Shown here: in pieces, positions 22,780-35,400 of the stretch
Position numbering within the stretch: the first letter of the stretch is position 1
How the letters are laid out: each line of letters begins with the position of its first letter
Assembly: GCA_028551475.1 (NCBI GenBank)
Contig: CM052360.1
Location: forward strand, 22,018,682-22,082,681
DNA length: 64,000 bases
Direction: 5' to 3'
From: Casuarina equisetifolia
Lineage: Eukaryota; Streptophyta; Magnoliopsida; Fagales; Casuarinaceae
Made by a program: the position numbers and the translations under genes
The notes under the pieces: generated by a model
Databases searched by the model: none
What the model saw: the letters and a program-made list of their open reading frames with translations, nothing else
What the model was told of the DNA's origin: nothing

Positions 22780-24263
22780 ATTATTGATGGGTCCCACCTT
22801 CTGTCCTATGCATTTACTAGCACACCAACCCTTCCCTGATTATTCTTTTCTGTAGGAGGCTGCCTTTGTTCTGAAATGTAAGATAAATGCGCTGAAAGTC
22901 ACCCTCTTTTCCGCGTGGTTTAACGATGCTCTTCTGGGGCGATAGCATGCGATAAGAAATTAAAAGGCCAAGTTCCTGGAATTCGTGGTCTTGGTCCACC
23001 ATTGAATTGGATTTTCAATTTCATAATAAAAGATACAGTAAGCTGACACTCGACTATACCATTAAATGCAAGTACGTTGCTAGGAATTTCCACTAATGAT
23101 TAACACTTCTTTCGCATTTTCAAGGTTCATATTATGTTTTTTTAGTTTTCCCTTCCACTGTTATATATAAAGGCCAAAATTCCCCCCAAATAAAAACATC
23201 AGTGTAAGATTAACTTTAATGTTTTAAAATTCACCGACTTCAAACCCTAAAACATTCTTCATTACATAGAAACAAAGTCAACATTTGAGTAAAAATAAGG
23301 TTTTAAAAATATTATCAAAGTTGGTTTCGGGAGATAACACCTCCCACAAAAATCTGCAACCTAAAGTGTTTTGCAGCGGATTTTTGAATCCCTAAAATAG
23401 AACATGAAGCCCACATTAACTGTGAGGAGGTACGTTAAGAATTGTTTGGTAAAAGTTTCATGTTTTTTAAATATTTTGTTAAAAATATTATATAAAACTC
23501 TTGGATAAGAACGAACTTCTATTTGATTGCTTATGATTGTTACTCTTCTTAGTCAATGCAAATGCTTAAAATTACGAGCACCTGCTCTGCACCTTCCCCA
23601 AAGCTTCCAATCAATTGATTTTATGTTATCTCATTAAGCTAACTTGTTTGTCTTGTCATTTTGCTATGAAAGTCCCCATTGGTAGGCAAAGAAGACAATC
23701 GAAAGGTAGATAAATTGTCTTCTAGTGTTAGCAACTACCACTACCTGCCATGTGATCTTATCTTGAAGGAAAAGAATCACCTAAAATCTAATCCATCAAG
23801 AGAAATAAAATGGTTAGAATAATTCTCCTCTATTTTCAGTTCCCCAAAACTATTTATCTTATTTATTTGCATGCTGTCTTTGTTATAGTTTCACAATAAA
23901 GGAGCCGAGGGGAGCATTATTTGATTCTTCTAATGGCTTATTATTTAATAAAACAAGTATTTTTTCAATTGTTCTCTCCACTGAATTGTTTCTAAAGATA
24001 GTCAATAACATTTTGCCCGCTTGGGTGTTATTGTCAAAAGCATTAGAGTTAACGGGAAAGTTGTATTCTCAAAACATCTCCGAAACCTCCTCTATGTGTA
24101 TTCCATATTCTAAAACATTATCCTCAATTTATACTATGTTTACTAAATTACCCAAAACACCCATCCCAGTATTAGTAAAACTTATATTGTGGTCTCAATT
24201 TATACTCTTAAGTCTCTTGATTATCTTGTGAAAATTTTGAAATAAGCAACTTTTGCTAAAGTA
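22780..24263. other. Unassigned spacer with a TATA-like motif
   Basis: No gene recognised. A good TATA motif (tatatataaagg) lies at about 23162-23173 with a C-rich stretch after it, but no conserved reading frame follows. A frame at 23986-24231 is not recognisable. Confidence 0.3.
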
Positions 24264-25321
24264 TATAAACAAATCATCCAAGGGCCTTCTCCAAATTATT
24301 CTCAACTGCATCCTGTCATCTCACTCATACTCTTCATGGCTCACTTCTTGCCAAAATCTAAGCAGGACAATGATGCTGAAATTCACCTATCGTTGATCAA
24401 TCATTAAAACAAAAGGTCAAAAATAGTGAAACTATGTGTCGGTGTTGCTATAAGGTTAGCTATGAAGCTAAAGAATGAAGTAAATTGCATGACTTTTTAA
24501 TATTTGTTTTGTTTCCCCCTCAACACCAATTCTAGTGACACAAATGTAAAGCGATAATGATCAATACAATAAAATTGTTTCATCTACAAGTAAATAAAGT
24601 TTTTTTAGATGAAAGGTCAAGAATTAAATATCACTATAATGTCACTCAAAATGACATTTCTCTATGAGGATTTCATATCTTGAAATAAAAAAGCTTTCTC
24701 TTGTATAATTTTATTTACTTTAACAAATAGAATTGAGATGTTAACTATTCTATTCTGAAATCGTCTTCTATTTCATTCTAACTATATTCAATAAATTTAA
24801 GTTAAAAAAGATATCTTAATAAGTTTTGTAGTTAAATCCTTTCTTTTAATTACTTTGATCATTTATTGTAGTTCTTCATTTCATCTTTCTATGCTTATAT
24901 ACCTTAAAATAACTAAATAAACAAATCATCCAAGGCCCTTCTCCAAAATTATTATCAACCGCATCCTATCATCTCAATCATACTCCTCATGGCTCACTTT
25001 TTGCCAAACTCTAAGCAAGATAATATTTCTGAAATTCACCTCTCGTTGGTCAATTATTGAAACAAAAAGTCAAAAATGGTGAAACTATGTATCGGTATGG
25101 CTATAAAGGTTAGCTATAAGGCTAAGGAATGAAATAAATTACTTGAGTACTGTAAAAATACAACAAATTGCACAATTTTTTAATAGTTGTTTTTTTTTTC
25201 CCTCAACACCAATTGTAGTGACACAAATGTAAAGCAATAATGATCAAGACAATAAAATTGTTCCATCTACAAGTAAATAAAGTTTTTTTTAATGGAAGGT
25301 CAAGAATTAAATATTACTATA
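24264..25321. repeat. Direct duplication (~380-400 bp) around a LINE fragment
   Basis: 24264-24639 and 24914-25321 align over their full length, for example acaaatcatccaagg, cttctccaaa and gtgacacaaatgtaaagc. Each ends in the 3' tail of a minus-strand LINE of family C. Between them sits a family B LINE fragment (24641-24890). The second copy continues into a longer LINE C piece. Confidence 0.75.
24641..24890 (-). mobile_element. LINE family B fragment
   Basis: Matches the minus-strand 3' coding end seen at 26400-26650 and 27140-27390 (gtcactcaaaatgac, aatttaagttaaaaa). It lacks the normal 3' UTR and tail, and joins the LINE C tail at a short shared sequence. Confidence 0.7.
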
Positions 25322-26050
25322 AAAGAATTATAAATTGTTCAATTACAAACATTATCATTTAGGTTCAAAAATTGCATTTGACAAATTCTAAATCTTTTGC
25401 AAAAACTTATTACAATTTATACGCTTTACTCCCTTAGTAGATGAAATCTTCTCTCTTACATCCTTCTTGATTTTAACAATAATAGTTGAATTGTTTAAAC
25501 TTTTATCACTGAATCCTCTTCTACATTTTCCCTCCAAATATGTTACGATACAACCTTAAAAGATACACTAAGCAGAAACACTACAAAGCTCTTACTTTCG
25601 ACAACCTTAATCATCTAACATATTTCAACTCTTCAATGTTTAATTCTTTGAGTTGCACCATTCATGCCTAATAGAACATTCCATATTTAATTTGTCAACT
25701 TGCATTTAAAAAATAGATGTTCTTGTGATTCTTCTCCTTGTTGGCAAAGGTTGCATTGTAGGTTCACTAAGCTATTCTATACAACTACATGATCTATTAT
25801 GAATAATTTGTCTTTCAAAATGATCCAACAGATAAAATTATGCATTGGCTCTCCTTTCCATAGTAGTCTTGCTCATTCAACATCTTCTCTACTCTCTCTT
25901 AGTGCTCCATAACATTTTTGCAATAATGTACTCTAAACCCGTCACTAGTTGTGTGAGTTCATCTCTTACTTGTAGAATATTCCTTTGACTCTAATCTAGT
26001 GAACATTTCATCTCAACTTCTAATACATTCTTTTCTTTTAAAATTTTTTA
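25280..26050 (-). mobile_element. LINE fragment, family C (zf-RVT end)
   Basis: Starts with a T-tract tail at about 25282. The minus frame near 25740-25690 reads LCQQGEESQEHLFFKCKLT, the zinc-binding reverse-transcriptase C-terminal motif (C-x2-C ... H-x3-C). The 3' end matches 35561-35740. Sequence divergence from family B is high, so I treat it as a separate family. Confidence 0.7.
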
Positions 26051-26280
26051 TTATCATCCATCTAACCTATAAAGCATTTGAATTGTTATGCATAAGAGAC
26101 CATAAGACCACAAGAAACCATAAGAATTATTATAAAAGTTTGAATTATTATACAAGTAAATAAAGTTTTGTACAAACAACTCAATTGGCATCTTTTTGAA
26201 CTCCCTTGTGCTTTTTTTTTTTGGTCATTATTCTAGGTATATTAGTTTATTCTTTCTTTCCTACTTATTCTATGCATTTC

Positions 26281-26760
26281 TTTTTTTTTATGGAATTATA
26301 AGTTTGCATTAATGAAAAGTAGTATATAGAAGTATAGGGACATTTCACAACATTACAAAACTATAAAAATTATGAAAAGTTCGGAGTTACAAGCCTCTAA
26401 ATATCACTCAAAATGACATTTTCTTGTGAAGATTTTATATTTTGAAACAAAGAATCTATCCTTTGTATAATTTTCTTTACTTTAACAAACAAAATTGAGA
26501 TGTCAAGTGTTCTATTCTGAAATTGTCTTCTATTTCATTCTACTCATATTCAATAAATTTAAGCTAAAAAGATATCTTAATAAGTATTGTAATCAAATCC
26601 CTTCTTTTAGTTTTTTTAATAATCCATTATAGTTTTTCATTCCATATTTCAGTATGACATCAAATTCTATTCTTAGCAAAGATAGTCTTTCAAATAATCA
26701 TTTTCCATGCACATTCAAAAAAGAGATGGATTTTATTTACTTTTTCCTTTATGGATTTTA
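26281..26760 (-). mobile_element. LINE family B 3' fragment
   Basis: T-rich tail near 26281-26289, then the family B 3' UTR and C-terminal coding end (tcactcaaaatgacattttc at 26406 onward). The 5' truncation is near 26760. Confidence 0.8.
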
Positions 26761-27179
26761 TTTTTCAAAAGAGAGGACATGATAATGTTTATCAAGAGAC
26801 ATTAGGATCGATATCTTAAACATGTATTAAGAAGCAAAGAGTAGATATGTATGTTAGACTTTGGTATTACTTCGTAAGTGAAATATACTGAAAATTCCAT
26901 ATAAAGTAGTTGAAACAATTTTATAGCCTTTATTTGGAACATTTAGCAATTCATTAATAACTATTACATGTTCTTCTCTAATCATTTTTCCACTTGAAAT
27001 GCTTATTAGGATTCTTTTTTTTTTTTGCAAAAAGAAAATTTTGCATTTATAAAAATTAATATATAAAAGCATGGGAGCATATCCCGTTATTACAAAAGCT
27101 ATGAAAGTTACAAAAAGATGAATCTTAAAGGCTTCTAAATTTCACTCAAAATGACATTTTCTTAGGAAGTTTTTAGATT

Positions 27180-30100
27180 TCAAAACAAAGAAGTTCTCAC
27201 TTAAATAATTTTCCTTACTTTTTCCAACTAGATTGGGATGTCAATAGTTTTATTTTGGAATCATTTATATTACGTTCAACCAATATATAGTAAATGCAAG
27301 CTAAAAAAATATATTAAAAATTTTGTAGATAAATTCCATCCTTTAATTACTCTAATCATCCATTCTAGTTCTTTATTCTAACCTACCTTATGACATCAAA
27401 TTCCAGTTTAAGTAAGGCAAGTTTCCAAATCATCTTGATCCATGTATATTCAAAAAAGATATGACTCTTGTTTTCTACTATAGAAAATTGATCTTGACAA
27501 ACTAGCTATTTAATAAAATTATGTTTATTGATGCCAAAAGCCTAAATCAAACTATACCATTCTACTTCTTCATTTACTAGTGAAAGGTCCTTGTAAATTT
27601 CTTTGCAACAATGAGCAAATCTATAAGAACAAAGGAAAGAATGGACATTAGTTTAAAGAAATTTCTCTAACTCCATGTCATGAAACCATTTATATCAAGC
27701 TGCATTACTAAAGTTCTTTTACATTTTATACTATAAATCCACTTATTCTATAAAAAGAGTTTAGGAGATTAATAAGATTCCAAAACATACAACACAAAAT
27801 GACTTTATTCTAAAGTTTAAGATTTGATAACCCTAATCTCCCTTCCTTCTTTATTAACAAACTATTTGCCAAGCTACTTTGTGTGAACCTTATGTATTTG
27901 TACAACCCACCCACAAAACATTTATGATATTTTTCTTAATTTCATAAATTGTTTACTTTGGTAGAAAGAAAACTTGCATCCAAAATACATATGTGAAAAT
28001 TAAAACTGATTTTGCCAACATACCTAAGATGTTTCATTCCCCAACCTTCTATTTTTTCAAATATTTTATCCATCAAAGCCTTGCAATCAGTATGAGTAAC
28101 TCTTTTTGTGATGAAAGGAATTCCAAAATATCTAATAGGGAATGCACCCACAAGGAAAGGTCAGTAGTCTTAAATAAAAATTTGTTACTGTTCTAATAAT
28201 GCTTGATAGCATATTTGACATTTGCTTAAATTATAATAAAGACTTGTGAGTTTAAAAAATACTTCTAAAGCTTTTACAAAAATAAGCACTAAAACTATAT
28301 TGCCACAAGAGAAAAGAAACAAATCATCAAGAAAACACAAATGAGTATTTTTTTAGGTTTGCATCGCTAGTGAAACTTAAATGTCAAATGTGAAGGTCTT
28401 TGTAGTAATAATTCTATCAAGTATCTCTATGACTAATGCAAATAAATATATGGATAATGAGTCCTTTTGTCTCAATCTAAGAGTACTTTCAAAGTAACAT
28501 GCATGCTCTTTATTAAAATTTACTAAGAAACTTATTATAGCAGTACACTCACCTATGAGATCAATGAAGTACCAGGGAGTATTAATAGTTTTCACAACTT
28601 CTAATATTGCTTCCTACTTACCCATATCATATTCTTTCATGAGATCAATTTTTATGACCACACTTACCTTTATTGCCCTTGTGATAATTGTGAAGGAGTT
28701 TCTAATAAAGCATAATATTCTTATAAATTGAACATCCATGTGTAAAAGTAATTTGGTTTTGGCTAAGCATTGTAGGAAGAAAACACTTAACTTTCCAACT
28801 AACTTCTATTAAATGATTTTGTAAAGAACATTACAACATGTTATTGGCTTGAAATCCTTATTACAATTAGGATTAGAAACTTTAGGGACTAAAGATAAAA
28901 ATTTAGAGTTCATAACCTTCAATAATTTTCTAAAGTAGAAAAACTCTTGTACAACATCATTTATATTTCTTCCAATAATAGGATAGGTTTTCTCATAGAA
29001 TAAGCTATTATATATTATTGGTCCAAGTTCTTTAAAATCATAAATTCCTTAAAGAACCTTAGTAACATATGAATAATCAAAATTTAGTGGATTAAAAAAC
29101 ACACTTATGCCTTTATGGAACAAAGAGATGCATCTCTCACAATAGGTGAAGGTATATCTAGCGCTACTAATAATAGACTTATAGTATGAAATAATAACAG
29201 TTCTTAAGTTTTCTTCTTTTGTGATAACTGAACCATCTTTCAATACTAGTTTGTTGATCTTATTCTGAACTCTCCTCCACATCAAAGATGCAAAAAAAAA
29301 TCTTACTGTTATTATTCCTTTGTTTTAGCCATAGGTTCTTGGATTTTTGTTTGAGTAAGATTTTTTTATGTTTATTCATTGCAAGTAGTAAATCCAATTG
29401 TACTTTTTTCTCAAAACATGTATTAGGACAATGAGGATCAATTTCTAATCTGTGTTGCACTTAGTGTAAAATTTCTCTAGCATTTCGTGTCTTCCAATGT
29501 AAATTACCAAACTAGGTTGCATTAAGTTTTCTAAGAGGATACTTTAAAGCTTTTAGTTTCTGCATTACTTGAAACAATTTTTATATACCTTTTTGTGTTG
29601 TCATAGTGAACTAATTATATTCATGAAGTCTAAGTAATCAATTTAGAAATTAAAGAATTTAAATAAAGAATTCTTCATACATGCAATATTATTAAACTTA
29701 ACTAATGATCTGATAGTAGAAAGGAAAAACTCAATGGAAATCTATCAAATTTAAGAATCCCTTCCTCATTGGTAGAGGCTCTATGAATTTTACTAGCTCT
29801 AAGATTAATGCTTAAATCTTTATTTGTCTATGTAAATAGTAAATCTAAAAAAGAAGATTCAATCAATGTCATATTCTCAATAATATCATTCACGCTCTCT
29901 ATTCCTTGCATCTATCTAACTTAGGGTCAATATGCTCACTTGTATTTTGTATTTCGTTGAAATCTCTCACAATTAACTAAGGAACATCATTGACATTAAG
30001 ATTAGAAAATCTAGCAAGATTAGTACATAATTACTAAAATTCAATCTTAGAGTTACTTGCATATGTAGTAGATAATAAACATGAGTGCATACCTAGCTTT

Positions 30101-30361
30101 TCAATTATAGATGACCTAAGATGAAAACTCTTTTAAAGTGAGTTGAAGATCAAAAGATTTCAAAGGATCTATATTCTACCAAATTATAAATATAATTTCA
30201 ATATGCATATCCACACTTTATGATGACATCAACATTTTTTTATTTGACTCTATGTTCAATCAAAATAATAATTTGGGGGCATAGGTCAAAACAAAATTAG
30301 CTACATCCTTTAACTTGGGTTTTTTATTTAACCTCCTAAAATTTCATAATAACACTTTCAT
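27180..30361 (-). pseudogene. LINE ORF2 remnant
   Basis: ORF2 starts at 30361 (MKVLL.NFRRLNKKPKLKDV). RT pieces include LRQKDSLSIYLFALVIEILD (28480-28420), normally LRQGDPLSPYLF, and the catalytic box THLCFLDDLFLFS near 28345-28305. FPIRYFGIPFITKRV lies near 28145. The second residue of the box is L here, V in the two other family B copies. There are many stops and shifts. Confidence 0.8.
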
Positions 30362-30399
30362 TTATTAGGAAATTTATACTCTTCCCCTCTTATCCCAAT

Positions 30400-31620
30400 C
30401 TTTACAACAAGATTAGTTGATGTGTCCTTATCCAATAATGCAAACTTATGTTCAAATACGTCATTTTGCTCTTTACTTTTTTTTTTCTTACCAAAACTTG
30501 ATTGTTTTTATGCCCAAGGAAGATTTAGTATTTACTATTGCATCCTTCATCTGAAAAATAGAAGCTTCAGTATCCATCAAATTTAAAGTTGACCATGTTG
30601 CTTGAGTATTTTGAGTTTCATTTTGAATAGTTTACATAAGGGCATCCTATGTAGAAACCAAATTTTGACTTAGAGTTTACCTTATATCTTGTGTATTTTG
30701 AGTTTTAATCTAAGTTTTTTTATCTAAAGGAGTCACTTTCTTTTTACATACCCAAACTTCTTTTTAATTATAATATATTCTTTGTGTCCAAAGCAATTAA
30801 ATACTTTACATTTTTTAGGGATCCAACAATATTCAACTTGAACTTCATATGGGTCTTCTTCTCCCATATCAATTTCAAACTTTTCAGGACAGTCACTATT
30901 AATATTCATCATAATACATACATTTGCATATGATAATCAAAGTTTTTGTTCAGTAAGTTTATCCATGTATAAAGCTTTGCCCAACACATTACTTACATAA
31001 CTCATACCTATATTAGTCTAAAGCACATGTGGGACATTATATAAATACACCTAAATAGGAACTACAGAAATTCTTGCTCTCTCCAATCTAATGAAAGAAT
31101 GTCATTTCTTAATGAAACGTGGTCTACCTATAACATCCCATACTCCAACTTCTAAATAACCCACAAGACAATTTGCATAGTAAACTTTTACCTTTTTCAA
31201 TAGTTTTTGGTCTAGGTACCACAACAAGTTTATTCCTTTTTTTGGAAGAAGGATGATAGTCTAGTTTAGTTGTCTTCATAAGATTACCCATTACAATATA
31301 TTTCCAAGATACTCTCCTGAACTTTATTGACCACACTAACAGTTTCCTCTTGAGATATTATTATCAATTTCACCAACATACAAGCATTAATAGTTTTACC
31401 TAAGTCATCCATACATAATTTGAATAGTGAGGCCACAATTTCTACTGCGATCTTAAAGTTTGTAGAGTTCGGGGCTTTCATCTAAATTTTGCCACTTTCT
31501 GAGTTTATTGAACTATTATTTGGGAAACTAACCTTCGGTTTATAGAAAGTAACTCAGGATTCACCAAGTCCACCAACTTTACCACAGAACAAAATGGAGA
31601 CTAAATTGAAGTTTTACAGC
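30400..31620 (-). pseudogene. LINE ORF1 remnant
   Basis: The zinc-knuckle region reads KKCKVFNCFGHKEY at about 30800-30760. It is preceded by DUF4283-like pieces at 31481-31124, which include VASLFKLCMDDLGKTINACM. A WVDLVNPELLS-like start lies near 31590. Reading requires several frame changes. Confidence 0.65.
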
Positions 31621-31859
31621 CAAGATTTGCTTTGCAACCACCTTCTGCTATTTTTGAAATAGTACCTCTAGTACTATCATGGGCCTTAAGCCTTTCGCTT
31701 CACCCCTATACCTTCCTGTCATCTTTTGGAGCACAAAACTTCTTCCTCACGTTGAAACCAAAGGAGCACTTACAAGGGAAAGGAAATCTCAACCATGTCC
31801 TACCTTTAGCTTCAGGTGTCAGAATTTTTATTTTTTTAATAATGGGGCTCGAAATTGCA

Positions 31860-32760
31860 TTAATCCATAAATCCCTCATTATCTCTTGCAAAAACTACTT
31901 CTAAATCCTCTATTCCATTGATACGACCTTGCACCACCCTGGGTTCACCACTGTTCACCATCATTTCACATGGGTTTCCCCAGGTTCGTTGACGTAGTTG
32001 AAACACACATTTTCGGTCACATAGAGACACCGATTTGCCTCCAGCCACCCAGTTGATGTCGCCAATCGCCACCACTCTCCTCCATGCATTGCCACGCACA
32101 ACCAATCGCTGGCTTTCTCTCACTATGTTTTCACTATTTCCTCTTGCTGCCGGCAGATCATGGAAGACCATTCTTAAGATAGTTAATAACTTTCTTTTCC
32201 ACTTGGAAGCTCTTGATAGGAGCACTAAGGTTGATAGGAGGATTAGATCCAAAGTCTACATTCTTATGTTGACAACCTTTGTCTTGTGATTTGTTACAAT
32301 TAGTAAGGGCTATGATGTATTTAGAATTAGAATTGGTGAGGAGGGCAATTCTAGCTTTCTCCTTAGGTTTATTTTAACAATTATGTGAACCTATAGAGAT
32401 TTGCTTTAGGCTTGGCTAGCTTGGTGTATGAGCAGATAATGTTAGAGATTTGTAGAGCCCTTTATTGCAGAGAAAGCTACTACTAGAGTTACTATAAAAT
32501 TCGACAAACAACCTCCTATATAGAGAGCAACTAAGTCAAGAGAGAAAATTATCATACTTTTAATCTTCTTGATGATTTTCTAATAGAAAAGGAAAAAGAG
32601 TTTGTAAATTTACCGATGATAGTAGAGGTAGGATAGATTTGCTTGAACTACTTTAAATGTTGTCTTATGTGCCTTTGTTGCTTGGTCTATGCACCCATTA
32701 ATGTGCGATGCAGTGCTTCCGTCCCAACACTTTAGGTGCCAACCGAAACTAGACAATGCA
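31860..32760 (-). other. Possible LINE leader and unassigned DNA
   Basis: An open minus frame of 130 codons (32252-31860) precedes the LINE ORF1 remnant. It is GC-richer than its surroundings and has no match to a family I know. It may be the LINE 5' UTR or the insertion target. 32260-32760 holds nothing I can identify. Confidence 0.3.
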
Positions 32761-32761
32761 A

Positions 32762-33270
32762 AAACATTTTTTTTTCAGTAAGAAATTTTATATATAATAA
32801 TTATCAATACAAGATGGTTAGGAGTAAACACTATAATGGGCCCATACACATACATCATAAATAATCTTTTCGGGTCTCCAAGCATGCATTATAAATGGGC
32901 TGTTCATTATTTTAAGGGTCATATTTACACAATAAAATCCATCTCTTGTAAGGCTTTTGATGGTTTCAAAAGTTACACATTCATAGCTCACAATGTCTCT
33001 AAAATCTTATTATTCATTTCATTCCAAATAATATAAATAAATGATTCATACATAGATTTAAAAATACATGTCTTAAAGTTTTTTTTTCCTTTTAGTTATA
33101 AAGGAGTCAATTGATCCTTAAATATCATAACAAGTATAATAGTATCAAATTAAGTACAATCTCTAACTATGTCCATACTGCAGTTGAGTATAAAAAAAAA
33201 AGGTGATCTCAAACTTCAATAGATGAGTATACTTTTTATCATGGTACCACCATTGTTTCCTTATTAAAAA
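32762..33270 (-). mobile_element. LINE 3' fragment, family D
   Basis: T-tract at 32769-32777, then a minus-strand frame near 33045-33000 reading SMYESFIYIIWNEMNNKILE. That is the helix following zf-RVT in plant LINEs. It is too diverged from families A to C to merge with them. Confidence 0.6.
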
Positions 33271-33547
33271 AAAAAAGAATTCAATAGATGCATTATATTA
33301 ACAAGAACTTTTATTTCTAGAATTTCTAAGAAAGTTGATCTATTAATTTGGGTGGTCAATCATACTATCATTAAATGTTGAAGGGTCACGTATTAGACTA
33401 TGCAATTCCATATCAATTGATTCAAGGTCCTTAGGGGATGAGAGCTTTCCATGTCCTGTTGATTAAGAACATTCCATCGCTAATGAAAATTCATATAAAT
33501 ACACTTTTTCTCATGTCATTAGATTTTGGTAAGAAAGTCCACTTTTG

Positions 33548-34080
33548 ATTTTTTTTTTAATGAATATGTAAGTTTATTCATCGAAGAATAAAAGAGTATA
33601 AAAGCTTAAGAGCATACCCCAGTATTACAATTTAGCTAAGAGAAAATTGAATGTAGAATTCTCCAACTATGATACAATAAAACATTTGTCTAAAAAAGTT
33701 TGATATTCCTAAATAGGGATGTCTTTCTACGTACCACTTTCCTGATTCTAATCAATAAAATTGGTATTTCAACAATCTTATTTTGAAAATCTTTGTGATT
33801 ATATTTAAACCATATACAATACATGCAAGCTAAAAAAGAAAGTTTAAGAAGTTTTGCAATCAAATATTTGTCTTTCGTTGCTTTAACCATCCATTGTAGT
33901 TCAAAATTCCAATCATCAATGTTCCTACATATACCTTGTTGTACAAGTATACTCTACCATATTTTCTTAGTCCAAGGACATTGAAAAAAACAAGTGAGAC
34001 TTACTTTCTAATTAAGAACTATAGAAATTACAAGATAAGTCAATTAAAAATTTTAATGATAAAATTTTATCATCTGTTGG
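33548..34080 (-). mobile_element. LINE family B 3' fragment
   Basis: T10 tail at 33548-33558, a 3' UTR containing agcataccccagtattacaa, and an open piece at 33890-33690 (LLKLSFLACMYCIWFKYN). This piece aligns with the + strand fragment at 48675-48902. The zf-RVT region is degraded beyond 33950. Confidence 0.85.
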
Positions 34081-34159
34081 ATTTCAAAAGTGAGAATGGT
34101 TTGCCCTCCAACTTTACCACTAATTTTCTCTTCATATAATCAATAATCATCTAAAAAAT

Positions 34160-34805
34160 AAGCTAATTGCTATTTCTTGTTAGTCTCTTGCATATTAAGT
34201 TCAAAGTGAACGAGATCAATTGGGAAGACAATATCGTCTCTCGCAGTAACAACTTCGGAGAAGAGGCAATTATCTGGATTGGATGTGACAAGGCCAGCAT
34301 AAAAGGTACCCAAGCTGTCAAAATACTGGTGCCAAGGGGTGAAAGTGTCGAAGATTTACACCTTTTGGTTAAAGTCAATAGAAGCAAAGGCTAGGCCTAA
34401 TGTGTTAAGGCGTAAAGGCGTGTCCACATTAATACGAGTGGCAAGGGGCACAACTAGATTGGGGGGCTTTTCAGGACTGTTTAAGCCCTGTAAGAAGAAA
34501 TCATTGGCGGTGAGGAGTCTTGCAGAAGGGCAAAAGAAACTTCCAAATCTTCCCGTCTATAAATCCAGCAGAAGAGTCAAAATAAACAAAAATTGTCATA
34601 TCACGAGCGCAACATAAATAATAATGTTTGTATGCAGAGTTCATTGTGACGAAAAATGAAAGCCCAGATCATAAGACTCCATACCACCAGAAGCAAAATT
34701 GTTACTCGAAAAGCGAGAGTCTTGTAGAGGAAGGAGGTTATGCTCAGACGCAAAGGAACATGCCAAGGCCAATAGGGCCACAGTTACCAGATACTTTGTA
34801 GTATT
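34160..34805 (-). pseudogene. Germin-like protein pseudogene B
   Basis: A signal-peptide-like start near 34800-34740 reads LVTVALLALACSFAS followed, out of frame, by LPLQDSR. The cupin begins near 34520 (LLTANDFFLQGLNSPEKPPN), continues as LRLNTLGLAFASIDF, then FYAGLVTSNPDNCLFSEVV, DDIVFPIDLVHFELN and ETNKK near 34180. The histidine/glutamate metal box is replaced by unrelated sequence with a stop, and several frameshifts are present. It would have been an apoplastic germin-like protein, but it is dead. It is better preserved in the middle than pseudogene A. Confidence 0.85.
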
Positions 34806-34857
34806 TTGTCATTTTTAGGCTGACTTTTGAAACAAATAATTTATGAATAAATGAATT

Positions 34858-34906
34858 CTTACACTTAATATTTTAAATTTTAAATTTAAATTTAAATTTC
34901 ATAATT
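34858..34906. repeat. AAATTT-type low-complexity tract
   Basis: Alternating A/T runs (aaattttaaatttaaatttaaattt), just upstream of the germin-like pseudogene start. Confidence 0.7.
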
Positions 34907-35400
34907 TTTAATATGGGATCAGGTTCTATCTTTTGTCCTTTCCTTTCTTGATTTCATCTCCGTAAGCCAATGTTCTCCACATGTTAGTCGTGAGAAGACG
35001 TTTAAGTTACACATGGATATGTAATAACCTAAGAAATTGGTTTAGAAAAAAAAAGAAATTAACTTAATAATTTCATATTTTAAATTTTTTTTATGTTTTC
35101 CATAATCTTTAACACCCATCTTCTACTATGCTGAGAAGTGTTACTAGGAAACACGACCATATATAGAGGCGACACACAAACGCTACTATGAATACAAAGC
35201 TCTGCAGTGTTCCGCAAAATGCGTCAAACTGTGAATAAAACTGCTTCTACGAATTTTCTATTCTTTTCCATTTGTAGTGGATTCTAAGTTCCTGGCATAA
35301 TGCCACAACATTTGTAGTGTAAATCAATACACTATGGAGTTTTCCTGTAAGAGAATTCAAAATCCATAAAAAGCAAGCCTTATTGCACCTCTCCCATAGT

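Larger units (their letters stand above)
27015..31900 (-). mobile_element. Degenerate near-full-length LINE (family B)
   Basis: T12 tail at 27015-27026, then 3' UTR, ORF2 remnant (about 27180-30361) and ORF1 remnant (about 30400-31620), with a possible 5' leader up to 31900-32250. The layout equals that of the + strand copy at 700-5596. No RNase H is present. The 5' limit is uncertain because the leader has no comparison copy in the window. Confidence 0.83.

Noticed and set aside
34167..34617. Plus-strand frames of 75 and 92 codons
   Set aside because: Shadows of germin-like pseudogene B on the minus strand.
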